A stretch of DNA of 64,000 bases from the NCBI GenBank assembly GCA_964473255.1, contig CAYYOT010000012.1:25929-89928 (forward strand), written 5' to 3'. Positions 22,923 to 32,095 of the stretch are shown here, in pieces. Position 1 is the first letter of the stretch, and each line of letters starts with the position of its first letter. The DNA is from Kuafuiihalomonas sp964473255. GTDB lineage: Bacteria; Myxococcota; Kuafuiibacteriia; Kuafuiibacteriales; Kuafuiibacteriaceae. The notes under the pieces were generated by a model, which ran no database searches, was not told the DNA's origin, and saw nothing but the letters and a program-made list of their open reading frames with translations. Position numbers and translations under genes: made by a program.

Positions 22923-23717
22923 CTACCTCCGCCTCCGCAAAATGAATGGCGTGTGGACGAGGTCGTCCTTGTAGTCGAGGCACAGCGCATACATCGCGAT
23001 GTTGACGCCGAGTCGAAACGCCATCTCCCGCTGATCGTCGCCACCCGGAAGCACCTCGTGCTCCCACCGCCCGAACGCGTCGCGAGCCCAGGCCCCACCG
23101 AGGTCGTTGTTCGAGTAGATCACGGCGTATCGCCCCTCGAGCTGTGAGCCCCACAAATGCGGCACGGACAGCACCCGCCCCGTCTGACCGGGGACCAGGT
23201 AGAACGTCTTGAAGAGGACGTGATCGACCGGGATCGGCGCGAGTTCCTCGCGCGGCAAGAGCGCCCGGAGCGTGCGGCGCACCGAGCGGTCGAAGGCCCC
23301 TCCGGCCACGGCGTCGGCATCGTCCACCAAGAGCACGCCGCCGAACGACAGATGCCGCCGCACGTTGCGCAGCGCCGCCTCCGACCACTCTGGCTCGGAC
23401 CCGGAACCCGCCCAGTACAGGAACGGATGGCGAAAAATCTGGGGCGATTCGGGCTCGAGGGCGGCCGGCTCGAGGGACACCTCGATGGACGTACGCTGGC
23501 CGATCTCCCACAGCAGGCGCCGAAGCGCGGTGGGCCGCGGGTCCCAGGTGCCCCCGGTCTTGAGCTGCCCAATGTGCAGGTCGGAGGGCGATGCCGCACG
23601 GGTCGAGCGAAGGCCAGCCAGGCCGCCCATCGGTCCCAGCAGGCCGATGCCGGCCGATCCGAGCAGTGCGCGGCGCGTCGAACAGCCGAACCGCGAACGT
23701 CGCTGTCGACGCGTCAC
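22923..23717 (-). CDS. DUF4159 domain protein with Tat-like signal
   Basis: 264 residues. The GTG start at 23717 has GGGAGG upstream at 9 bases; an ATG at 23789 is an unlikely alternative. The N-terminus has twin arginines before a hydrophobic stretch (STRRALLGSAGIGLLGP), fitting a Tat signal. The rest is a DUF4159 domain: TALRRLLWEIGQRTSIEV, HPFLYWAGSG, HLSFGGVLLVDDAD, and VLFKTFYLVPG. In many bacteria this domain sits beside a VWA/amidotransferase-like membrane protein, as here. The role is unknown, probably in envelope integrity. Confidence 0.75.
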   Translation of the reverse strand: MTRRQRRSRFGCSTRRALLGSAGIGLLGPMGGLAGLRSTRAASPSDLHIGQLKTGGTWDPRPTALRRLLWEIGQRTSIEVSLEPAALEPESPQIFRHPFLYWAGSGSEPEWSEAALRNVRRHLSFGGVLLVDDADAVAGGAFDRSVRRTLRALLPREELAPIPVDHVLFKTFYLVPGQTGRVLSVPHLWGSQLEGRYAVIYSNNDLGGAWARDAFGRWEHEVLPGGDDQREMAFRLGVNIAMYALCLDYKDDLVHTPFILRRRR

Positions 23718-23824
23718 CGCCTCATTCCTCCCGACAATAAGGCTGAGGCCAACCAATTTCGTGCCGCCGATCGCATCCGCGGAGTCCATGGCCTTCCCGC
23801 TCCATTCGTCCTAGCGTCCGGCGC

Positions 23825-25447
23825 ATGACGTTTCGAGGTATCCGCGCGTTATGGATGGTCTTCGGCCTGTTCGTCGCCGCTCCAGCCGTGGCGGCCGAAG
23901 GCATGTCGACGGTTCTGGTCTTGCCGGCAGAAGGTGAGGGTCGAGCCCTGGGGGACGCGGCAGACGCGGTTCAGCTGCGATTTCAAGGCGTCCTGCGCGC
24001 GGCCGGCGGCACGAATGTCGTCCACACCAAGATGTATCTCCGCGTCATGGAGCGATACGCTCGTCGGTTGACGGATCTGGACGGCGACCGGCGGATCCAG
24101 ACCCTCGGTGAAATCCTGGGCGCCGATGTCGTCGTCGCCACCACGGTGCGGGTCGCGGCGCCCAATACGGTGCTCGACATTCGCGCGATCCCCGTCATCT
24201 ACAAGGACCTGTCGGGCAGTGAGACCCGGGGACAAGCTTCCGCCGGGTCCCTGCTGAAAGCCCTCGACCAGTCTCCGACGACGCTCCTGACGCTGCTCAA
24301 GGGTACCGGTCGTGTCCCCGACCTTTCCACGCCGGAGCCGGAGGCGATCGGCCCCCGTACGAGTTCGGAGCCCGCACTCCTGGCCTATTCAGCCTGCAAC
24401 ATCGCCTTGATGGCCCAGCCGCTGGGTCTGCGTAACCCTGTCGTGATCGATGACGTCGTGCTGTCGCAATCGGAAGAGCTCTGTCGGGAGGCGCTCGCCA
24501 AGGATCGTACGATGGAGCAGGCGCACGCCGAGCTGGCCCTGATTCACGCCCTCCGCGGAGAGCAAGAAAAGGCCGAAGCCGCCCTCAAGAAGGCAAAGAA
24601 ATCCCGCGCCTTTTCGACCAGCTATTGGCTCGCAAAGTTCTGGGTGCTCAGCCGCTACTATGACGTCGACCTCGCGCTGACCAGCCTGCGAAAAGCCATC
24701 GAAACCAATCCTGGATTCATGCTGGGCCGCGGCTATTTGGGGGAGGCCCTGATCGCGCTCAAGAGACCGGCGGACGCGGAGACCGTTTTCCGCGAGTACC
24801 TGACGGCCGCACCTCGGCAGTCTTGGGTGATGGGTCAGATCGGATACGCGCTCGCCAAGCAAAAGCAGTACGACGAAGCCATCGAGTGGACGGAAAAAGG
24901 ACTGCGCATGGCTCCCGGCGACCCCGAGCTGCTGCTCCAGCTCGCCAGCCGCTTCATCGACGCCGGGCGGTACGCCGAGGCTTCGACTCTGCTCAAACGC
25001 GTGGTCTCCCAGGGAGGGGCCCGCGGGGAAGTTCACCTGCGTTTGGGATACGCCTACCTGAAGCTCGGCAAGTTCAACGAAGCCGAGCAGGAGATGATCC
25101 AAGCGATCAACAAGGCCGACAGTTCGTCCGAGTGGAGGACGCGAGGACGGGCGCGCTACAACCTGGCCGTCCTCTGGCTGGAGTCGGATGCTCCGGAGAA
25201 CGCCCTGCGCCAGCTTCGAATGGCCGTGCAGGAAGGCTTTCGCGACAAGGGAGCACTGCAGGCGCGAGCCATGGCTCCGCTTCGCACAAAGAAGCAGTTT
25301 CAGGCGCTGATGAAGGCGCCCCCCAAGACCGGTATCGCGCCCCAGTTCGTCAGCCCGCTCGGCACGACGAGCGAGTCCGGCGAGCTCATCATCGACGAAT
25401 CGAAGGGCAAGAAGAAGAAGAACCCGAAGGTCCTGGAGCAGTTCTGA
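23825..25447 (+). CDS. Exported TPR protein
   Basis: 540 residues. A signal peptide (1-24, ending VAA-EG) is followed by an alpha/beta domain of about 120 residues (STVLVLPAEGEG, LGADVVVATTVRV) like the GNA1162/CsgG-type domains found before TPRs. TPR units run from about residue 215 to 490 (EQAHAELALIHALRGEQEKA, RGYLGEALIALKRPADAE, YNLAVLWLESDAPENALRQL). The tail is Lys-rich (KGKKKKNPKVLEQF). It is probably a periplasmic scaffold. It converges with the FHA-TonB gene of the neighbouring envelope operon and may belong to the same system. Confidence 0.75.
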   Translation: MTFRGIRALWMVFGLFVAAPAVAAEGMSTVLVLPAEGEGRALGDAADAVQLRFQGVLRAAGGTNVVHTKMYLRVMERYARRLTDLDGDRRIQTLGEILGADVVVATTVRVAAPNTVLDIRAIPVIYKDLSGSETRGQASAGSLLKALDQSPTTLLTLLKGTGRVPDLSTPEPEAIGPRTSSEPALLAYSACNIALMAQPLGLRNPVVIDDVVLSQSEELCREALAKDRTMEQAHAELALIHALRGEQEKAEAALKKAKKSRAFSTSYWLAKFWVLSRYYDVDLALTSLRKAIETNPGFMLGRGYLGEALIALKRPADAETVFREYLTAAPRQSWVMGQIGYALAKQKQYDEAIEWTEKGLRMAPGDPELLLQLASRFIDAGRYAEASTLLKRVVSQGGARGEVHLRLGYAYLKLGKFNEAEQEMIQAINKADSSSEWRTRGRARYNLAVLWLESDAPENALRQLRMAVQEGFRDKGALQARAMAPLRTKKQFQALMKAPPKTGIAPQFVSPLGTTSESGELIIDESKGKKKKNPKVLEQF

Positions 25448-25450
25448 GGC

Positions 25451-25465
25451 CTCGCCAAGGGCGAG
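25451..25465. terminator. Candidate bidirectional hairpin between convergent genes
   Basis: CTCGCC-AAG-GGCGAG forms a 6-bp stem with a 3-base loop in the 21-base gap between two convergent genes. There is no T-run on either side, so it is only a possible terminator or RNA-end protector. Confidence 0.35.
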
Positions 25466-25468
25466 AGG

Positions 25469-26815
25469 CTAACCGCTCGGCGTCAGAACGACCGGAATGC
25501 TGACGAACACCGAGCCCCCATCGGGCTTCGGGAATCGCCAATACTTCGCTCGCTTCTTGATGCAGCTCTCGACGTCCGAGGAGCGGAGCGACCCGCCGAA
25601 CTCGACCATCGACGTGCGCCCGTTTTCCAGGATCTCGAACTCGATGAGCAGCTTGCCCTTTAGGCTGGGGTCCCGCTTCAGGGCCCGCTCGTAGCAGCTC
25701 TTGATCGCACTCATGTTTCGTTTCATGACGCGATTGATCTGGGCGGCGGTGAGTTCGCCGTCGACTTCCGGCGCTTCGGCCACGGCACGGCCGGCGATCG
25801 ATGCTTCGGTCTTCTTGCCCGACGCCACGGAGCCTCCGCCCGACGTTCCGAGCTCGCCGATCCCGACGCCTTCTCCCGAGCCCCCGCCGCGGGTGCCGGC
25901 CCCGCCGTCGGAGGCGATGTCGACCCCTTGCACGCCGGAAAAGGCGTCGGACAGGCTGGATTCGGTGTCATCACCTTCGGAGAACACGTCGGCCAGGGCC
26001 CCGCTGCTTCCCTGGCGCGTCGAGCCCAGGACCTTGAGCAACCCCTTGCCCGCGACCTTCTTTGCGAGCTCCTCTTTGGGAGCCTTGGCTGGTTTCCCGC
26101 TGCTCGCCTTGGCCGGCTTCTTCTCCGGCTTCTTCTCCGGCTTCGCCTTCTTCTTGGACGCTTCCTTTTTGGCGCCGTCGTCGACCTCGGCCACCCGCTT
26201 CTTGGGCGGCTGAGGAATGCGGTCGGGCATGATCAGCTTCTGAAAGCGCGTATCGATTTCCTCGATCGAGGTCGGCTCGACGTAGGGGAGCGAGCGGGCG
26301 TACGTCACGACGGAGACGCAGACCACGGCGACGATGGTCAAAATCGTTGCGAACTGCGTGTCGATCGTCTGCAGGAAGGAACCACGAAGCTCGGCCGGAA
26401 GGACGGGCTTGACCGGTGCTGCCGCCTGGCGCTTGAACTGAAAGAGGACGGTAACGTCGCCGATGACGACTTTGCCGCGCGCGGTGTCGGCGATCTTGAC
26501 CGACCGGGCTCCACCGCGATCGACCACCGTCCCGTCGGCTTCCAGGGCCTGAAAATGGCTGACCTTCCCGCCGTCCATCTGGACCCGACCATCCATGCCG
26601 GGGAGATATCGGATGTGGTACGACGTTCCGTCGTAGTCGAAGAGGTTGAAGTTTGCGGGCAGAGCCTCGGAGCTCACGGTGAACGTGGCCTTGTTATCGG
26701 TGCCGATGGAGACCGACTCGCGACGCTTCAGCTCGCGCTCATCGATGATCTTTCCCCGCTGAACGATTCCGATCCGGAGGACCTTCGGTTCGCCGTCGCT
26801 CTTGGACTTCGACAT
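25469..26815 (-). CDS. FHA-like / AgmX-PglI C-terminal (TonB-like) envelope protein, GltG-like
   Basis: 448 residues. The N-terminal cytoplasmic part is FHA-like (ESVSIGTDNKATFTVSS, YHIRYLPGMDGRV), then one membrane helix at about 156-173 (ATILTIVAVVCVSVVTYA), a Lys/Pro-rich periplasmic stalk (KPEKKPEKKPAKA), a Gly-rich stretch, and a C-terminal TonB-like domain (TAAQINRVMKRNMSAIKSCYERALKRD, interrupted here by my quoting only its key part, then FPKPDGGSVFVSIPVVL). This architecture is that of GltG/PglI of the Myxococcus gliding/envelope machinery. It is the last gene of a six-gene operon and probably links cytoplasmic phospho-signalling to the outer envelope. It follows the 89-residue exported protein by 8 bases. 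Confidence 0.85.
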   Translation of the reverse strand: MSKSKSDGEPKVLRIGIVQRGKIIDERELKRRESVSIGTDNKATFTVSSEALPANFNLFDYDGTSYHIRYLPGMDGRVQMDGGKVSHFQALEADGTVVDRGGARSVKIADTARGKVVIGDVTVLFQFKRQAAAPVKPVLPAELRGSFLQTIDTQFATILTIVAVVCVSVVTYARSLPYVEPTSIEEIDTRFQKLIMPDRIPQPPKKRVAEVDDGAKKEASKKKAKPEKKPEKKPAKASSGKPAKAPKEELAKKVAGKGLLKVLGSTRQGSSGALADVFSEGDDTESSLSDAFSGVQGVDIASDGGAGTRGGGSGEGVGIGELGTSGGGSVASGKKTEASIAGRAVAEAPEVDGELTAAQINRVMKRNMSAIKSCYERALKRDPSLKGKLLIEFEILENGRTSMVEFGGSLRSSDVESCIKKRAKYWRFPKPDGGSVFVSIPVVLTPSG

Positions 26816-26823
26816 GGGATTAC

Positions 26824-27093
26824 CTAAAAGGGCTCCTTATCGACCGACTCGAGAATCTTGGGAATGAAGCTGTTCTTGAGCTCCAGACCTTCGAAGTTCA
26901 GGTTCGAGCGCTGGAGGATGTAGAACGCCTGCGGTTTCTGGATTCGCCCTTCGATCCTCGTTTCTGCCAATCGAACCACCCTACGTCCGCGCCTCGACTG
27001 CTGCGCCGACGCCTGGGAAGCGGTGAATACCATCAACCCGAGAGCGAAAAAAGGAACGGTCCGCCATGCGGATGACATCTGGACTCGCGTCAT
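26824..27093 (-). CDS. Small conserved-looking exported protein of the envelope operon
   Basis: 89 residues with a signal peptide (hydrophobic FFALGLMVFTASQASA, cleavage near QASA-Q). The mature part of about 60 residues is basic and contains RIEGRIQKPQAFYILQRSNL and a C-terminal ESVDKEPF. No catalytic motif is visible. Its ATG overlaps the TGA of the TPR lipoprotein (ATGA at 27090-27093). Its position between the TPR lipoprotein and the FHA-TonB protein matches that of small periplasmic parts of the Glt complex (perhaps GltF-like), but sequence identity is not something I can confirm. Confidence 0.72.
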   Translation of the reverse strand: MTRVQMSSAWRTVPFFALGLMVFTASQASAQQSRRGRRVVRLAETRIEGRIQKPQAFYILQRSNLNFEGLELKNSFIPKILESVDKEPF

Positions 27094-28568
27094 TTCGGTC
27101 CTGCTCCTGGAGCACCTGGCTCATCAGACGTATCGGTCCCCGATTCGGTCTGTCGGGGAGCCGCGCCGGGCGATTCGGCCTGGCTCTCCTCCGTCTCCCG
27201 AGCCTTCCTCTTGGCTTCGCGAAGACGCCGCCGCTCCTCTCGCTCCATCGCTTTCTTCTCACGCTCGAGCCCGCGTTCGGAATCCGTGATGTAGCTCTGC
27301 ACTCGCTGCTGCTCGTCCTCGGAAAGGCCCTCGACCTCGGCCAGGTAGGTCTCGAGGTAGGAACGGGCCTTCTTCCAGCGATCGAGGCGCTCGACTCCGG
27401 GAAGCTGATTGTCGAGGTGGAGAACCCCGAGATTGAAGACCACCTCGTGAAGGCTCGGATCCAGACTGGACGCCTTGATGTAGGCCTCCTCCGCCTTGGC
27501 GAACTCCTTGGCGCCCTTGTAGGCGTTGCCTAGGTTCACGTAGGCCTTCGCGAAATCGGGGTAGAGGGCCAAGGCGCGGTCGAGGACATCGATCGCCCCC
27601 GCGAAGTCGTTCGCCTCGACGTAGAGCGCGCCGAGGTTGTTGTAGACGCCGGGAAGATCCTGGCGGAGCTGAGTCGCGCGCTGAAATGCCTCGACGGCCT
27701 CGCTGCGCTTGTCTCGCGCCAGATAGACGAAGCCGAGATTGCTCCAGACCCGGGCTTCTTCCGGGTCTATCTCACGCGCTCGGTCGAGAACGGAGCTGGC
27801 AAGCTCCAGCTGACCTCGCTGATAGAAGATGATGGCGAGGTTCAGCAGGGCTCCGACGTTGCGCTCGTCGGTCTTGAGCACCTTCTTGGCCTCCGCTTCG
27901 GCCTTCTCGGTCTTCTGAGCCGCGATCCAGACCGAGACCAAGCGATTACGAAGCTGGGTGCTGCCGGGATCACGCTCGATGGCCTGGAGCAACCGGCGCT
28001 CCGCTGCGTCGAAGCGACCGCGACGGACGTCGAGATTGGCGAGATTCTCGATGGCAGCCACGTACCGGGGGTCGAGGTTCACGGCCTTCTGGTATTCGGC
28101 TTCGGCTTCGTCGTACCGGCCGGCCCGTTCGAGCATGACTCCGGCGTTGAAGTGAGCCGGCGGATAGTCCGGGGCGTCGCGGGCGACCTGCTGAAAATCT
28201 GACAGAGCGGCGGACGGATCCGCGGTGGCCCGACTGAGGCCTCGCTCGAAAGTTCGGGCCGTCCCGCCCGAGAGCGTGGGGTACGCCGGAGCCGACGGCG
28301 AAGCGGCCGTCGGAGGCTGCACCTCGGGCGGCGGGGTCGCCGCTGCCTCGGACGTTGCCTCGGACGTTGCCTCGGGCGCTGCCGCGGGCGCTGGCTGGAC
28401 CGGAGGGGTTGAGTCGGCCGCCGAGGACGGCGACGCCGTCGTCGTCTCGGACGAGCCGCCGGCCGGGGAATCGGGAGGCGGCGTCGAACCGCTGCAGGCC
28501 ACCGCTGCGGCCGCGACGATTGCAGTGATCCAGACGGGTATGGACTCGAGCCGGCGCATCGCCCTCAC
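27090..28568 (-). CDS. TPR lipoprotein, GltE/AglT-like
   Basis: 492 residues; GTG at 28568 overlaps the previous stop (GTGA), and an ATG at 28559 is an alternative. The signal has the lipobox VAC (WITAIVAAAAVAC, Cys about 25). A Ser/Thr/Pro/Ala-rich linker runs to about residue 105. At least eight TPR units follow (AHFNAGVMLERAGRYDEAEAEY, YVAAIENLANLDVRRGRFDAAE, VYNNLGALYVEANDFAGA, AYVNLGNAYKGAKEFAKAEEAY). The C-terminus is a charged helix (MEREERRRLREAKRKARE). It resembles the Myxococcus GltE/AglT TPR lipoprotein, an outer-membrane-anchored scaffold. Confidence 0.82.
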   Translation of the reverse strand: MRAMRRLESIPVWITAIVAAAAVACSGSTPPPDSPAGGSSETTTASPSSAADSTPPVQPAPAAAPEATSEATSEAAATPPPEVQPPTAASPSAPAYPTLSGGTARTFERGLSRATADPSAALSDFQQVARDAPDYPPAHFNAGVMLERAGRYDEAEAEYQKAVNLDPRYVAAIENLANLDVRRGRFDAAERRLLQAIERDPGSTQLRNRLVSVWIAAQKTEKAEAEAKKVLKTDERNVGALLNLAIIFYQRGQLELASSVLDRAREIDPEEARVWSNLGFVYLARDKRSEAVEAFQRATQLRQDLPGVYNNLGALYVEANDFAGAIDVLDRALALYPDFAKAYVNLGNAYKGAKEFAKAEEAYIKASSLDPSLHEVVFNLGVLHLDNQLPGVERLDRWKKARSYLETYLAEVEGLSEDEQQRVQSYITDSERGLEREKKAMEREERRRLREAKRKARETEESQAESPGAAPRQTESGTDTSDEPGAPGAGPK

Positions 28569-31500
28569 CCTCCCGTCTTGGGCGCGCCGCCTGGAGCACC
28601 CGGGGTCGAGCCGCCGCGGACTCCGTCGTCGGTCGCACCGTCGCTCGGGTCACTCCCCGACGACGGCATGGAGGCCGCTCTCGGTCCCGCGTCCAAGCCC
28701 TCACCGGACACGACGTAGGTCTGGATCATCGACTTGCCCTGTTTCTGAATGGGGAACTCCCGCGGAGCGTACTTGTTCAGACCCTCGAGAATTCGCTGCG
28801 TCCATTCGTTGGTGACCTTCGTGCGACGCGCTTCCTGATAAGCCTTTCGGTACGCGGTCTCGGCCTTACGCTCCAGGATCGCCGCCCGGTCCTCGAGCTG
28901 TGCCTTGTACTCCATGGCCAGGTCCTCGTCGTTTTCGAACTCCTTCGGGATGGGAGCCGCGAAGAGCGATTCGGCGAATCGCTCGTAGCTGTGGCCCACG
29001 CGATACGATGCCGCCAGGGTCGTTTCGACCCGCTTGTAAGCGAACACCGCCTTATAGGCGTTCTCGACGTCCCGCTGCGCCTTGGCCTTGGCCTGCAGAG
29101 CCTGAACCTGACGTCGTCCCGTACCCTCGATGGCGATCGCGTCGTATGCTCGGAACTTGGCCTCGGCCAACTCGAAGGCACAGCTGGCGGCATCCGCTCC
29201 TGCTTTGCTGCGCACCGACAGTCGGCTCTGGCGGAACTCCTTCAGACAGCGTGCATAGGCCGCCTCGGCTCGGTCGAACTTCTTCTGACTCTTTTCCGCA
29301 TCACCGATCTTTCGGTACGCGAGGACGAGGCGCTCTCTCTGCTTCGGGTCGCGCCGGTACGTAGCGACGAAGGACTCGAGCGTGGCGATCATCCGCGGAT
29401 AGTCTTCCATCTTCTCGTAGACCAGCGCCGAGCGGAAGTAGACTTCGCCCGCGTCGTCGCGCTTGGAAAATATGGTCGCGTACTGCTTGTAGGCCGCGGC
29501 GGCCTCGTCGTACCGCTGCATGTTCTCCAGGACGACCGCCTGGTTGTACATGGCGTCGGCTCGGTTCTCCGAGTTCGGGTATCGTTCGGCGAGCCGACCG
29601 TAGGCCGAGATGGCCGTCGCGAAATCGAAGCCCTGCTCCGCGTTGATCCCGACGCGAAACAGCGCCCGTGGCGCCAGCTCCGACTTGGGATAGTCGTCGT
29701 AGATCCGCGCGTACACCTGGGAAGCAGAGTCGTAGCGCTTGACCTTCTCGAAGGCGATGGCGGCGTTGAACAGCGCCTTGTCCGCGAACTCGTGCTGGGG
29801 ATTCTCGTCAACCAGTCGCACGTAGGTCTCGGCGGCCTTTTCGTACTCTCCCGCCGAGTCGTACTTTTCCGCCTGCTTGAACTGAGCGCCAACCTTGAAG
29901 ACGGAAAGCTGCTCCACGAAGTCTCGACGCTGAACGTCGTCCGTCTCGCTGGCTTCGGCTACGGCCATCAGGCGATTGGACACCTTCTCCACCGCTTCCC
30001 AGTCTTCGACGGCCAGATAGCTCTCGATGATCAGGTTCGACGCGTACCGAGCCACTTCGTTGTCTGGATAGTTGCTGACGATCGACTCGAAACGTCGGCG
30101 AGCCTCTGGGAAACGGTCATGGCGGTAGTACACCTCGGCGGCGCGATACGCGATCGCCGGTGACCGAGAGCCGTCGGGAATCAACGTGAGATAGCGGTCC
30201 GAGGCAGCGACCAGCTGCCCTCGAATCTCGACGAGATCCTTCGGTGCAACCGGCTTGGCCGCGCGTTCCGCCGCGGTCTGCAGCGGATACTCCGGGATGC
30301 TGCCGGCCTCCACCTTCTGATCGATGAGCTTCTCGTAGGTAATGACGGCGGACAGCGCGGCTGCCTCCAGATGCTTGTTGTTTAGCGTGCTGTCCCGGAC
30401 CGACTCGTACTGGACGGCGGCGGCGGCGAACTGGTCGGAGTAGAACAGACACTCCGCCAGGTAGAACTCGAAGTCGTAGGCGTTCGATGATTTTGGGAAC
30501 CGCGTGAGGTACTGCTGGTAGGCACGCGCCGCCGCCTGATAGTTGCGGCTCGCGTCTGTGAGCCGACCGTCGGCCTTGTAGGCTTGGGCCTGCTGATGCC
30601 GGAAGATGGCCGCCGTGTACAAGGAACGCTCGGTGAGCGACTCTGCCTTTCTGATTGCGTCTTCGTCGTTCTGGTTCGCGACATACCAGAGTGAGCCCTG
30701 GGAATAGTCGGCCACGAGCTTCTCTCGGGCCACGGTCGCTCCATCGAAGTCTCGAAGCTGCTCGTGCGCGCGAACGATCCGGTCTTGGGCTTCCGGATTA
30801 TCGCGGTCGTTCGGGTATTTGGCGATCGCGAAGGCCAGAACTTCGATCGCCTGCGCGTAGCGCGTCTGGTCATATAGCACTTGACCGTATTGCTTCCAAA
30901 TCTCGCCAGCGTACGGCTTGTCGTCGATCGTAGCGAGAACCGCCTTGGCCTTGGGAACGCCGCCCCAAACGTCGTCGGCCAGCGAGATGGCGACGTACTG
31001 GATGGCCTCCGCCCGCAGCTCGGATCCCGAAACCCCGGTGAGCTCCTTCTGCCGATCTGCATAATCGATCAGCTCGAGAAACGATGCGACGGCTTCGTCG
31101 TAGCGGTCGAGACGATAGTAGGTCCATGCGATCTTGTAGAGCGCCTTGTCGTAGTAGGGACTCTCCGGGAAGTTCTTGACCTGAGCGTAAGCTTCGATCG
31201 CCTTCTCCAGGGAAGCGACGTCGGAACGGTCGAAATAGATCTCTCCGATACGGGTCCATACCTCGGCCCGGAAATCGCTCGTGGGGTGATTCGCGACCAG
31301 CTGTAGATAAGCCTCCAGCGCCAGCTCGGGCTGACCCTGTTCGGAGTAGCTATACCCCAGCAGGTACCAAGCAGCGTCGGCCAATCGATAGTCGGGAAAT
31401 CGGGCGAGCAGTTGCCGATGGAGAGCGATGGTCGCCTCGTAGTTCGGCTCCGGGGCCACGGGTTCGGTCTCACGACGCCCTTCGTCATATGCGAGAAGCT

Positions 31501-32095
31501 CTTCGTCGTACTGGCGACTCGCCTGTAGGAATTCGTCACTCGATTTTTCGAAGTACAGCTCGGCCAGCCGGAACATCGCGTCGGGCGTGTACAGCGGGTC
31601 GTTGGGGTAGCGCTCGAGGAAGGCTTCGAAGCGAGCGATCGCTTCCAGGCGGCGCAAGCGCTCCTCGTCCTCGAGCTCCTGTATCGCCTGCTCGTACTGT
31701 AGGGCGAGAGCGGTCTTTTGCTGCTCGTACTGGAGCTCGATCTGGTCGCGGAGGTCGGCCGCATACGACCTGGCCACCGTTTCATAGCGCTCCATCTCCA
31801 GAGCCAGGGCCGCCACCTGGTCTTCGAAGCTGGTGATGAACTCATCCCCGACGGCGCCGAGCGGACGCTTGGGTAGCGCCTCAGTGCTGTCGATCAGCGA
31901 GCCGGGACCGCTCTCCGGGCGATCCGCGTCGTCCATTGCCGACGTGGTCGAGGTTGCGGTCGGCTCCGACGCGGTCGGTAGCGACCGCGCCCCGACGTCG
32001 GAGGTCGGCGGTTGTTCCTGCCCGCGGGCGAGGGGTCCCGCCGCGAGGAGTACGAACAGCGCGGGGAGCGCCACTGTGGACTTCGGCATCGTCAT
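28565..32095 (-). CDS. Large exported TPR protein, GltD/AgnA-like
   Basis: 1176 residues. A signal peptide (1-25, ALPALFVLLAAGPLARG) and a short acidic linker are followed by a coiled-coil stretch (about 75-150, QYEQQKTALALQYEQAIQEL). A very long array of TPR and TPR-like repeats then covers most of the protein (AMFRLAELYFEKSSDEF, AWYLLGYSYSEQGQPELALEAY, AWTYYRLDRYDEAVASF, ALFNAAIAFEKVKRYDSA, AMYNQAVVLENMQRYDEAAA). A Pro/Gly-rich tail ends it. It is a periplasmic scaffold in a coupled operon, overlapping both neighbours by 4 bases. Size, order and style fit GltD/AgnA of the Myxococcus machinery. Confidence 0.82.
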   Translation of the reverse strand: MTMPKSTVALPALFVLLAAGPLARGQEQPPTSDVGARSLPTASEPTATSTTSAMDDADRPESGPGSLIDSTEALPKRPLGAVGDEFITSFEDQVAALALEMERYETVARSYAADLRDQIELQYEQQKTALALQYEQAIQELEDEERLRRLEAIARFEAFLERYPNDPLYTPDAMFRLAELYFEKSSDEFLQASRQYDEELLAYDEGRRETEPVAPEPNYEATIALHRQLLARFPDYRLADAAWYLLGYSYSEQGQPELALEAYLQLVANHPTSDFRAEVWTRIGEIYFDRSDVASLEKAIEAYAQVKNFPESPYYDKALYKIAWTYYRLDRYDEAVASFLELIDYADRQKELTGVSGSELRAEAIQYVAISLADDVWGGVPKAKAVLATIDDKPYAGEIWKQYGQVLYDQTRYAQAIEVLAFAIAKYPNDRDNPEAQDRIVRAHEQLRDFDGATVAREKLVADYSQGSLWYVANQNDEDAIRKAESLTERSLYTAAIFRHQQAQAYKADGRLTDASRNYQAAARAYQQYLTRFPKSSNAYDFEFYLAECLFYSDQFAAAAVQYESVRDSTLNNKHLEAAALSAVITYEKLIDQKVEAGSIPEYPLQTAAERAAKPVAPKDLVEIRGQLVAASDRYLTLIPDGSRSPAIAYRAAEVYYRHDRFPEARRRFESIVSNYPDNEVARYASNLIIESYLAVEDWEAVEKVSNRLMAVAEASETDDVQRRDFVEQLSVFKVGAQFKQAEKYDSAGEYEKAAETYVRLVDENPQHEFADKALFNAAIAFEKVKRYDSASQVYARIYDDYPKSELAPRALFRVGINAEQGFDFATAISAYGRLAERYPNSENRADAMYNQAVVLENMQRYDEAAAAYKQYATIFSKRDDAGEVYFRSALVYEKMEDYPRMIATLESFVATYRRDPKQRERLVLAYRKIGDAEKSQKKFDRAEAAYARCLKEFRQSRLSVRSKAGADAASCAFELAEAKFRAYDAIAIEGTGRRQVQALQAKAKAQRDVENAYKAVFAYKRVETTLAASYRVGHSYERFAESLFAAPIPKEFENDEDLAMEYKAQLEDRAAILERKAETAYRKAYQEARRTKVTNEWTQRILEGLNKYAPREFPIQKQGKSMIQTYVVSGEGLDAGPRAASMPSSGSDPSDGATDDGVRGGSTPGAPGGAPKTGG

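Noticed and set aside
21255..23147. 630-codon plus-strand frame opposite the VWA-like gene
   Set aside because: No motif or start signal; crosses the boundary between two real minus-strand genes.
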